From Toxotes chatareus (lineage: Eukaryota > Chordata > Actinopteri > Toxotidae), in assembly GCA_016801885.1 (NCBI GenBank), contig CM028889.1, positions 5,929,501 to 5,993,500 of the forward strand: a stretch of DNA of 64,000 nucleotides, read 5' to 3'. How positions within the stretch are numbered: position 1 is the first letter of the stretch; each line of letters starts with the position of its first letter. Positions 24,301 to 36,906 of the stretch are shown one piece after another. Under the pieces are notes generated by a model. It did not search any database, had not been told where the DNA came from, and saw only the letters and a program-made list of their open reading frames with translations. A program made the position numbers and the translations under genes.

Positions 24301-27300
24301 CCCGAGCCTGCAGACACCTCTGTAAAGGCACCCTCAGCAGGCCCTCTGGTGTGGGAGAGTAGCCGGATTAGTTTCAGTTGGTCTGGCTCGTCCTTTCATG
24401 TGATTTTGAGATGATGGATGCTCACAGTGAAAGCTGAGCTCACAGTGTTCCTCATCGCTGTTTATAGTTGATGTGCCGAATTGAGTCTGAGCCCATATAT
24501 GGTGAATCTCTATTATGACACACACGTCAGCCGCTGGTTTCTCAGTTTCGGTGTGTTATGGGTGTTTTCAGGCTGCAGCACAGTAAAATAATAAAATAAA
24601 CCCAAATGTATAAAATAAAGTTTGCACAGTATAACTGTCAAATGTTCTCCTGCTTCTTTGCAAGTTTTTATGCTTGTTTGCTATGAACAGTAAACCAAAA
24701 ATATCTCTACCTCTTACCTGCATTTCAAGTTTTAGTGTCACATTTCTAACTTTAGTGTTTCTGTGTATAAATATCAACAAAAAGTTGGCCAAATTATTAA
24801 TATTGAAATTTTTGGTTAAAACCTCACACGGGAGTGCAAACTTAACTTGCCAGTTCTCTCCAGTGAGCAAAAGCATTAAGCTAAAATGCAGCCTTTGCTT
24901 ATCAGTTTATTTCATATTCATATATTCCATTCATTGTGTTGGAGGCAGCCCACACCCATCAGAGGCAACTTGCTGTACAGTATCTGTATATAACGTGAGT
25001 ATATAGGTTTCTGAGGGTGGATGAGTTCCAGCCCAGGGGGCGATGATCTGCTCACATCTGACAACCGAACGACTGATTGTTCCAACAGATGTTTTTCGGA
25101 CGAAACGCACTGATGTTCCACCATCTGGTCACGGTGAAGTCACACACGCTCAGCCCTGATGAGAGCTGCTACGCTCTGCTGATGAACACACTGATAGAAG
25201 CTTTTGTCAGACACAAACACACCAAACACTAATCGCCATCATCACCTTTTATTGCCAAATTGGCATCTGGTCATAACAAAGTGTCAATACTCTCTAATGT
25301 TGTGGGGTTTTTTTTGGTTTTTTTTATAGACTAGACACAACTGTGTGACACAGATGTGTAATTTCATAGAGGAGCACATGACAGAGTTTGAGTCTTTGAT
25401 TATGTTTCTGATCATAATCTGTCCGACTGTCTGGCTCTCTCTTTCTGCCTGCTGCAGTCCTCCTCGCCCTCATCCCTCTCTTTATCTCTCTGCTTCTGAT
25501 CAGGGTGGAAACAGCAGAAGCAGGTCAGCGATGTGACAGACTACTCCGGCCTACAAAGTCCAGGATGGAGAGGGGGCGGACCTCAGACCTTCAGGGGATC
25601 CCCAGCCCACAGTCCCCCTTTCTCCCTTTCTCGGGTAAACACAGTTTCCTGTTCACTGTACCACACAGTCACTTTACTGCTGCTGGTTGAACTTCATTCA
25701 TACAAAAAGCTGTTTTCTTTAAAAACTGTCGAGGAAACGTATTTATAATGTCACTCATAGGTTTATGTTTTTATCACATTGGAAGTTACTGGTCACATAA
25801 ACTAAAAAGGACAGGACATGAAGATGACATAACATTAGTGAGCTAAGTGATAAGATTAACTAACAGAGAAGCCAAAGTCCTGACGTCATGTCGAGTGGAA
25901 GAGCAGCTTGGCACCCAAGGACAACACAGTCACAGTCAAAGCTTTTTGCTATTTGGCTGTTAAAATATTGGCTTCAATTGTCAATTCAAATAACTAAAAT
26001 TAAGGGGCATGGACACAAGTCATTTAAAAGGAGAAGCTAGAATATTGTCTGACCTTCTAAAACAAGGTAATTAAAAGTCCAGAGAGCAGAGGGAGTCTCA
26101 ACAGTCCAGCTATTATCCCCATGCAGATACAGATACGGTCTCTCTGTGTTAGATATTTCAACTAAACAGATCACAGATATCCACTTTGATAATCAGTTTC
26201 AACACAGACAAGAACAGAAAGGACAAAACACACGTGTAAATACACCTACACAACATGAGGAAATACTCCACAGCAAATAACTAACACACACAACTCACAC
26301 TGAGTATAAACTGTGACAAACACTGAACATGCAAACGGTGATCTAGCAGTTAGCACCTGCCAGGTAACATGTACACGACAGGCCAAACTCAAAGACAGAG
26401 GGAGAAGAGACAGCAGATGCTGAACGTGCTGTCAGTTTTCTAACTACAGGAAGACAACAGTATGAAAAATATCCAAAGGGAGCTGTGTTTGTGTGTGTTG
26501 TGATTCTTTGAGGGAGAGTCAGATAATGTGTCACTGAATTAAACCACAGGTTGACTCTGAGTTATCACTTTAAAATCTGTCCTGGAGAAGGATCTCTGTT
26601 GAGATCAGGGTTGTGTAACTGCCTACGTCTTCGCACATTTCGTTTCTACCTTCCTCCTCTTTCTCTCTCCATCTGTCTCTCTCTCTTTTCTTTTTCTTCT
26701 TTCTGCTCTTGCACTCATTCTTATGGCTGGGTGGCATGTATGGCCTGAGTGTTTACACCAAAACACAGGCTGTAGCCACACACAGATCACAAGACTGATG
26801 TCTGCGAGCGGGTGCACGCGTGAGTGTCTGTGTGTGTGCGCATGTGGGCTTGTCACCTCATAAGACTTAGAAAAAAAATCATGCTCTTGACTTTTTTCCC
26901 TGTTCTTGTCTTACTTACTTTTATTCTGTTGCTCTAATTTAAAGCATGGCCATCTCCACAAAGCCAACAGCATGGACTATCAGGGCCGAACGGACAGCTC
27001 GGACATTGTCCCACAGACTCCGGCCTTCCCAGTGTCTCCTCCAACGCCCTATGGTAGGAGATAATGTCAAAACGGACACTTCTTGCTACGGGTGTGTCCA
27101 CATTTTGAAATCTTATCAGCGTCTTCCTTCTCTTTCCAGTGAAACATTTCTCAGAGTTTTCCCAGCTCAGGACTGGTGGACAGTGGGACCAACACAGCTG
27201 GACACAAGGTACACTTTCCCAGGAGTGTGTGCAACCGTGTGTGTGTGTGTGTGTGTGCGCGCATGTTTGGCTGGTGAGAGTGCTAAAGTCTGAGCCCAAA

Positions 27301-27373
27301 CATTTGAGCTCCTGATTGCTGCTGGACAGTGTTCAAGAGACGGCTGGAATGTCCTCCTGGCATAACGTACCAA

Positions 27374-27443
<70 letters not shown>

Positions 27444-30400
27444 GGCCAGTTCTTTGTTGTTATAAGCTGGATATGTGGGCACGGCTCTGTTTTTGGTAAG
27501 TCATGGCTGGTCAGAGGCAGACAGATGGCTTATTTATGCTCTTTGTTTTCATTATTTTTAGGTTTGAGACAAAAAAGTGTTTAGAGGAATTTAAAAAAAA
27601 AATGCGTTTGGACATCCTGTCAGACCCATGCAGGACAGCTGATGCTGGATGCTTGTTAATAATAGCAGACGATAACAGAGGAAGAGACCACTGCTGGCAG
27701 GATGTCCACTCACGTCCTGTTCTGGGAGGGGACAGGAGGAGAGGGGAGGGTCTTTTGTTGCTGGGACATCCTGCTTGAGGAGATATGTACCACACAGCTG
27801 CAGGAGGAATTTACTGTAGTGTCAAACAACACATGCGTCTTTCAGTGGCTGAGTTTCATATCTGATCTCGGTGGCTGTCATTTTCCTGTGGTGGCTCTCA
27901 ACTTCTTGTGCCTTTACAGCGATGAAACTAAAGGCGACGCGTGATGTGACGACATGAGACACATTTACATTCAGATTAACGTATAGCTGTATCAAAAGAT
28001 GAGGCAAATACATGTAAAAGTCTGTGAGCCCACAGCTGAGGGGACACACGTCCCGCTGTGATCTTTGTTGCTGTGGATGTTGCGCTGTCCATGAACCTGT
28101 TCAGACAGATTTGAGAAGCTGCCATTTCCAATAAATGATGTTATGAGTGGTTTTAAAAAGTGGTTTCAGAACCTTCGTTAAGAGGACGAGGCGGTGCTAA
28201 CAAGCACCACAGGGCTGGGTGGTGCAGGTCACCAGACTGGACTCGGGGGCCTTAAAGAGCCCAGAGCTAATGTTGCCTGTTTCAGCCAGAGGCTCAACTG
28301 AGCAGCTGCATTACAGGCAGCCTGAGCAAATGCCATTTTACTGCATATACAAAAAAGGTATATTTGAATCTGGAAGCAGCTCAACTCCTTTATTTAAAGG
28401 TGATTTGTGAATATTTTTCCAAAAACATATTGATAACAAAACTAAAGTGATATTTATGATGGCATTTCCCTGCATGCTGCAGACAGATCAGTTCACTGTT
28501 TTAAAGGGCAGGTCTGTGTGTTAAACATGTTTGTCAGAACAGAGGCGGCAGGATGGAGAGAGAGCTGATGAAAGAGTAATTATTATTTGTGTACAGAAAA
28601 ACACCTGATTCTTTCTTTCTGCTGGATGGACAGAAGAATTAACAAAGGACACAGAATATCTTTGCCTCGCTCCCATTTTGGGGGCAGACGAGAGTTTCCT
28701 GTTTCCCACGTTGAAGGCAGACGATAGTCTGGGAAACAATTTGCCATGTCGGGGCAGAACAGTCAGATTTCCCCCTTTAAATTATTTTTTATTTTATGTT
28801 TACAGTCATTAATTAATGTAATCACAAATTGACCCAAGGCTGCTGTAATGTGGGGAGTGATTACTGTGGGCAGAAGCAGAACAACAGTGGTGCACTTAGT
28901 GCCACACTGAGCCCTGCAGCATGATGAGTTCCCACAGCGTTATCACCAGGCTGATCACACTGGGAATGCTGGGATTGTAGCATGACATATGTGCTGGTGT
29001 TGGTAAGGCGCAGACACACAGACGCGAACAAAACACATCTATTACCTTAATTTAAATTACAAAACGGAATTATAATTACAGACAGAGAAACACGGAATTC
29101 AACAAAATTACATGTAACATTATAAAAAGTTTTCATCTAACAGCAACAGATGAAAGGCGTTCTCTATGTCTTTTCCATACTTTAGCCTTTGTAACTTCAT
29201 CGTGGTGTTTTGCTTTGCATCAGCCCAGAGATGAACTCTGCTGTTGTCTCTGTTCCTGTGAACGTTCATTTCCTCGTGACAGCTCAGCTCTGACATGTTA
29301 TGTAATAACATTTCTTCTGTGTACATGAGGCCGAATCAAAATAAACTGTTATATACAGAAGCTCTCAGCCAGCGGAAGTAGGTTTCAGCCAAAGGAATGT
29401 AGATGTTGTTATGAGCTGAGGTTTAGCAAAGGCAGATGGTCCGCTCAGACAAACACTGGACTGTCTGAAGCTCAGGGGTCAAAGGTCAGGGGAAAGTACA
29501 GGGGAGTGGTTCTCCTTCAGACGATGAGATTGGTTGTCAGTGATGACTCAGTGACAGATAATAGATCTCAAAAGTTTGAAGTGCCAGTGTTTTATAGTTT
29601 AATTACCAACTGAACTAAACGTACGATCTGTGAGCCACGAGTAAACAAAAGGACTGAAGCTGCAGTCGCTGTAAAGTTGATCGACAGGTCTCCAATACAA
29701 ACGGCAATCAAATTACTGTTCTCTGATCCTGTATCTGCATCTGTAACACCAGAGAACTGGCCTGTATTACTTTTATTATAAGTCACTTCATTTTCAAAGT
29801 ATATTTAAAAATGACAAATGTTGACTAAAGAGCAAATACCTGAAAATAGTAGACGATAAAAGAAAATCACTAATCAGTGAAAAGTATGAAAATATAATAA
29901 GATTATTGCACTAATGATTAATTAAAATGTATGTATGACTTGTCATGTTATTACAACTATCAAGCTAAAGAAAACAGCTTAGACAACTTAAAGTGTTTTT
30001 AATAGCGGGGTAAGATCTAATTGTGTGGGGCAAAGTATTCCACAAAAAAAAAAAATGTTGGTTTATCAGTAAGGACTTTTTGTAAATTATGATTATTGTT
30101 GTTGACAAGCTGGATTTTTCTTTTCTGATCAAGGTTGTGTCTTAAAGACACAACCTTGATGTCCTCCATGAAACTTTTTTTAACAATTCTTTTAAAGGAA
30201 CAGTTCAACATTTTGGGAAATCAGACTCTCATTTTAAATTAAACCCTCATACTCTCATTATTCTTCTGTGAAGCTTTGGCCAGCAGTCAGTTAGTGGTCA
30301 ACGTGTCTAAATCTGAGTTCTGACTGTTTTCTGATGCTCTTAAAGGCTTTTGTTTACATTTGTATTGTTCTTTAAATAAAATGAAGACTGATAATTGAGC

Positions 30401-33400
30401 AGCACAGCTGGACGGAGCTCATGTCCACTCCAGGTTTAAATAAGGCATGCAACACATGCTTCCACCGAAACAAAAGTAAACTCAACACAATTCAATCAAG
30501 AGCTTTGTGGTGTAATTTATGATGTGCTAAGATTAGACACATGGCAGGAGACACAGTCAGTGTGTGTGTCTGCATGCCTTTGTCTCTGTGTTTGTGGCAA
30601 GCAGATGGTGGGAGTGGACACACATGCCCTGACAGAGAGGCCATAGAAACCCCCCTCCCGGTCGCCAACCACCACCTCACCACCAAACCCCACCACCGCC
30701 TCCTCCTCTCTGTGGTCCATAAAAGGCCTCATGTGACCTCTGACCCAACTGGAATCCACTCTGATTGGGAGAAAGTGCTCGTAGCGGCCCGGCAGGAACA
30801 ATGCTCAGTGGTCAGTGAGAGGAAGAGGAGGGAGGGATGGAGGGAGGGTATGTAGGCAAGGATGGAGGGGAGGGGGGAGAAATTCTCTACCTCTCCTTTC
30901 TCCCACCCTCCCTCCCGCTTTCTGTCCCTCCCTCCATACAAACCCAGAAGTCGAGCGGTGTCACAACAAGCCAGGAACAAACGGGAGGCTTACTTTTCCA
31001 TCTGGGGGACGAAAGGAATTGGGCATGGTGGCGAAACTATCTAGCCCCTGAAAAGAAAAAAAGAGAGAAAAAAAAGCTTCAGCGAGTCGGGCTCAGTTTG
31101 CAGACAGAAGTGAAACACAGAGAGAGGAGGAGGTTCTGGTAACAGGGAGAGTTTCATTCACGCTGGGGAGGCAGAGCGGACCAGAGACAGATAAAGACTT
31201 TGGAGCAGGAAGGGGAAGGAGAGATCCCAAAATCTGGGGGGTAAACAGGAAACCGGCTAATTTCAGGATTACTTCTGAGAGTGTTACATCATGACTGCAT
31301 CTCTGGGTATGTACGTGCACGCTCACATGTGTCAGGAACAATGAAAGAATGCGTGTGGTTGAATGATTTTCTTCATGTGTTTGTATAAACAAGCTACAAA
31401 CCATCAAAGCTCCCCATTTCCACTCTCATCTTTCTGAGCGGTTTATGAACTTTTCCTCTTCTCCTTGCTTTCTTTATTCCTTGTCCTTCTCCCAGTCTTC
31501 TCTGTTTTCTGTTCATTCTCTCTCTTGTTTATACAGCGTTATCTCTCACTCCTGGGAATTTTAAGGAGGGAATACATGCACAGAAACACTTCCCCTCTCT
31601 CCTCCAGGCCTTTGGTATTTTGCAGACAGCTTCTGGCATTTTTCTGTCAGATCCCTCTGAGCCTCATCTCTCCGTCTCTCTCTCTCTCTCTCTTTCTCTG
31701 TGTGTGAAAAGACGTTTTCTTTGTTATTGCTCTAACGTTCTGGACAGCGGTGTCTGCAGCTCCTCTGACATCTCCCATTTGGTGGGATGGTGAGGTGGTT
31801 TGTTCCACTGCTTCGTTCATGATCTCATCCTGTTAAAGACTATTTTGGCCTCCATCATGCAGTCACGGAAGGCTGATGTATTGGTGGTTAACCGAGGGAG
31901 GCTGCTCCCCCCCTTTTTTTCTGCACTACTGACCCAGACTGAACTGAAAAAGTCTTTGAAGATTCCTGTTTTTGTTGGGTTGCTTATTGCTGTGTTTCCC
32001 ACATCTGCCAGAGATGTCATACACGATAAAGCAACATCCCGCTGAGCCACAAGTTAACTAGTTTGAAACTTTTGCAGCAGCAGTTTCATATGAAAAGGTC
32101 TTTAGAACTGGTACAGTAACTGAAATTGTGCTCAGTGCCATTTATAGTAAGTAAAACTCCTCAGCCTTTACATTTAAAAGTTAAATATTCCCTTCAGAAA
32201 ACATGTGGTTTAGCAGAGAGCAAAAACAAATGGAGCTGAAGCAATATTTATTAGTCGATGTTCAGAAACATAATCAGCAGCTACTTTAGTAATCGATTAA
32301 TCATTTTAATGATCTCTCGCTCTAGTTCAAGCTCCTCATTTGTGAGGATTTTACGCTTTTCTTTGTCTTTGATATGATTCAGTTTTGAATGAATGTCAGG
32401 CAAAACAAGTGTCACCCTGGGCCTCAGCAAACTCAGCATTTTTCTCTTAATTTCTTCAGTAGGATTTTGACAATTTGCACTAATAATAGAGAAAACAGAC
32501 ACAGCATTAAATTCATCATGAGTCAACTGATTCCAATTAATATTTGTTGTAAACTGAGGAGTCTTGTATTCATTGCACAGCTTGGCTTTAAATGGAGAAG
32601 TTCTTTCAAGAAATGAATGAAGTGCTACCAAATGTATGGATTATGGATTAATCAAGAAAACTGGCAGATTAGTTTCTAATGAAAGAGACAGAGCTCCAAA
32701 CTCAGCAGGAAGCTGTGCATTTGTCTTGTGAGCAGGTTGAAAGCAGATAATTTCTCTACAGGATAAAGTTATTGACAAGTGCTGTTCTGAAACATTGTGT
32801 GGATGTTTTGATAATCGATTCATTTTGCTGTGTGAGAAATGTTTGACTTTTGCACGACTGCAAGAAATTAAGGGCAAAGAGGCAGAAATTTTAAGCCACA
32901 AGGCTGGAAAATGTTGACAGCACAGTGGACAGAGGGGCCAGCGGAGGGTGCAGAGACCAAAATGGAAAAAGGGAAACAGGGATTTTATTCCCTTGAGCAT
33001 TAATCAACAAGTGGTCTGTGTTGTCACAATCGCAGCCTGTGTGAGACGTACCAGATCATCAATTGTTCTACATGCGAGCTCTGGTGATGTAATGGTGTCT
33101 GGTACGTCTGCAGTTTACAACAGCACCACAAAACCTGTGAAACCAGAGGAAGTATGGAGTCTAGAAGCCGTCCATGTGACATTTCCTCAGTAAGAGCTGC
33201 AGCGAGGCAGAAAAATGAGCGAGTACCAATTAAGAACTACATTTTGCAGGCTGATCAGATGCCAGTCGCCACTTGTGGCATGGGATTTTATAACTATGGA
33301 AAGTTACCACAACAGCAAGTTCAACCTGGTGTTGCCAGATTGAACCGACAAAAAGGAGCTCAGTCAGAGCCTGGATGCTGCCCAGTTGTCATAAAAGAGG

Positions 33401-36400
33401 CCCAAATAACTGAGCCTGTTGCCTCCGGTTTTCTGTTTCATCAGAAAAACTCAAAACCGAAGTTAAGTTTCAGCTTAGTTGTAAACTAGTCCAAACTATA
33501 ACAACCTTTCCTTCCTTCAACGACTTTTACCTTCCCAGTTATGAATATGGAAAACCTGAACTGTGGCCCCCTGATGATCACACTCAAATTTCATTTCACT
33601 TCATTCACTGAGTCCGACGCTGTGTTCCTGTTGACTTGTTGAGAGGGGAGGTTATTTTGTTTTCAGTAGCAAGTGGCGTAATTGTGCTGCTGATGTGATT
33701 TTCAGCTGACAGAAGCTGTGGTGTGTGTTTTGTTAGGAGGAGTGTATAAAGATGTTGATTAAAGAGTTGTTATCTTTGTATAACCTGTACAGCTGCTTCA
33801 GTTTTTCATGGATGCAGCGAGGTTCAGTAGGTGACATTGACATTCTTAGTCCCACCTGTTTCAAAAACTGGCTGAAATAGCCATCAGTGAGCTCAACACC
33901 AGACCTGTCTGAGTTGGTGAATTAATCAGAGGTGTGTGTGGTGTGGGTGGTGGAACCAAAATCTTGAACCAGGCAAAGGCTGTGGCACAAGCGTGGTTTA
34001 ACTTTTTGGCTGGACTACTCTGCATTTCTTTTGCTGTGCTAACGCAGTGGTCTGACTGTAGGTCTGAACGCAGCCCAGCAAACGCAGTCTACATACAAAC
34101 AGGGGCAAAAGAACGAGAAACAGCCTCAGAGGACCCAGAGAACGTCTGAGAGCTGTTTGTGTCAGCTGAGCATTCGTTCATCAGATCATCATCAGATCAT
34201 TCAACAGTTTTGGGACACAGTTGCTTTTTCTGGTTTTGCAGATCTCACAGCAATGAACCAAAAGAAGTAGGCGGTATACATGTATCCTGTCCTCTCAATG
34301 ATGGAGAGAGGGATGCATGAGTGTGACATGTTTCTCCATGACAGCTGCCCTGTGATGATCACAGATGTGCGAAGCTGCTGGAGAGTCAAACCAATGATCA
34401 AAGATTCAAACTCTTTCCTGTGGATCACTGGAAACCTTCCAGCTGTTGAACCACATTTAGCCAGTTTTGACCTAGATGCCGCAACCCTGCTTAGAAACAC
34501 ACGCTGAAGGTGGCTCATAAAGGTCACAAAGCAGCAGTGAAAAAAAAACACCACTGTCTGAAACTTTGTTGACAAAGAGAGTGAAGCGTGTGTCCATATC
34601 TGTCCACCTTTCCATAACAAGAAGTTAGAAAGAGCTGCCTGCAGCACAGTGGCCTGTTGTAACTACTGTCATGTGCAAACCCACCAGCAGAGAAAAACCC
34701 ATGAGTGCTTCTCCAGATGGGTAAAGTCTGAGCAGTTTCACTTCAAAACATGATCAAATATCTGGGACAGTATTGCAGCTCAGACTCTCAATACATGAAA
34801 TCATTGATGTTAAGTGGAACTTGAACAGAGTACCGACAGCGTTCAGGGACGGGGGTCAATTATTGCATTTTATCTAAACCAAATCCTTCTGAATCCTTTG
34901 TTGAGTCTTTTTCAGAAATTAGTTTCTTAGGGAATAAAGACCTCTGCTTTCTGTAAGTAATAAAAATATTTAAGCACGAATAACCAGAGCAGCGTGACAC
35001 TGACTCTCAAACTGTCGACTGTCAAACCTAAACTGTGGACGTTCGGTTGAGCTGAAGGGTAGCAGGGCTAAAGTAAAAGCAACATGGCAAAAGTAATATA
35101 ATATAATTATTAATCTACTGTATCACTCAGATAATATGATTAACATTACCTGAAGTTGTTGAAGTCATTGTTGCCTGGCAACCGACCACAGAGTCCGATG
35201 GGACCCAGGTTACAGCGTAATACCTGTGATAGGCTGGGGCCAAACGCTCATCCTCTGTTAGGAAAAAAAAAAAAAAACACAAGTTCTTACTGTTAACAAG
35301 AGCATCGCTGACATATCACACATATGTGTACATCATCAGTCTTTTTTTTTCCCCGGCAGTCAGAACCCATCCCTAACAGTGCTGTTTGTGAAGCGTGAAG
35401 TATCACTGAGTCAGTCTTTATTGTTGTTGCTGTATCACGAGTCAAACTGTGAGTGAAACCATAGCAGTGGCTCTAAATGCCGTTTATAAAGCCATCAGCT
35501 CGTTATCAGAACACTTCAGACACCAATAAACACCTCGGCCATGACAGTGTTGTCTTTAAATACAGCCTTGTTCACCGTTACCCTTCACCCTCTCTCTCCA
35601 CTTGTGGTGCTGTTATTCTTCACTCTCGTAACACGGCCTCTCCTCTGCCACTTCACTGAGTCGATAAAGCTGTCGGTCCAAACAGCAGCAGAGAGCAGAG
35701 GAATCTGATTTACAGATGACCGCCTACCAGTTCATCCTCTCCGCGGAAAAATGCTCTGCTCAGGCACTCAGAGCTCCTGAATAGGAGGAGGAGGGAAGAC
35801 ACAGCAGGGACTGGGGGTGACTGATTTTTACTGAAGTAGGGAGGGTAAAGCTCCACAACTGATCACATTCTGATGTAGCGGGAAGTGATGCCAAGGAGAG
35901 AGCTGGATGTTCTGTGCCGGAGAGAGCACTCAATAATTCTTAAAGCTCCACTGAATATATTATATATATATAATATATCATATATATATTTTCACTATAA
36001 CTCAATCCTGCTGACAGGCCCACAGAGAATTACCACTAACTCTGCAGCTTCATGGAGCCTTTTAGCCTCTTTTTTTGGATCCTGGTTTTGTCATGACGGC
36101 ACATTTACTGTCGGGTTCAGTCTCAACGCTCTCATCCAACAAACTCAGTTACACACAGTGTCCTCTAAAAGTCATGTTAAAACCAGGTAAATGGTAAATG
36201 GAGCCAATCACCCAGTCAGAATTAGCATTTTGTCTCCCTCCTTGTTGTTTACACAAGACAGGGCAGAACTTTAAGATGTTTAGTCCATGACTGCGGTTTA
36301 ACAGATGCTTGGTTTATCAGTCCTTTCCCCGGTTTATTAATCCCTGCACAGATTTCCACATCAGTATTTTCTTTTCTATGACCTTGAAATTGCTCCGTTG

Positions 36401-36826
36401 GTATCTTAGCAAGAAAGAGTATGGAGTTTTTATTATTTCTGGATCCTTTTATCTTCATTTATATTTTTATCAGTGCAGCTCAGGTCATCGTATCTTCTTC
36501 GGCTCAGGTCATTAAATAATTAATTCAAGTAACTTCAGCTCAGCTTCTGATGCACAGGAACTGGACACTGACAGTACTTCAGATACTGTCAGGTATACTG
36601 TGTTGAAATCTTCATTTATATTTGACAACTGTCATTTTAAGTATTTCCGGTGAATATGGAGCCTCAGTGGGACTCAGGGCAGCAGCAGGTGTCTTCCTCC
36701 TTCTTTTGTTCCTGCTTCTTCTCAGGGCTGCTCTTTGGCCTTCTCTCCCCTTCATCCCTTTGAGAAGCTGCAGCCTGTGATCGCTCTGACCACAGACCTT
36801 CAGACCTGTCAGCCTCAGACTGTGTG

Positions 36827-36906
<80 letters not shown>

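Noticed and set aside
32281..32631. 116-codon minus-strand open frame with plausible composition
   Set aside because: It runs mostly through a family A dispersed repeat copy, in antisense; no domain recognised and no splice context.
33154..33489. 111-codon plus-strand open frame in intron 15
   Set aside because: Contains 'gttgccagattgaaccgaca'-type sequence that I associate with fish dispersed repeats; no domain.
34201..34647. 148-codon minus-strand open frame in intron 15
   Set aside because: No recognisable domain, mixed composition, no supporting splice sites or start context; probably chance or repeat-derived.
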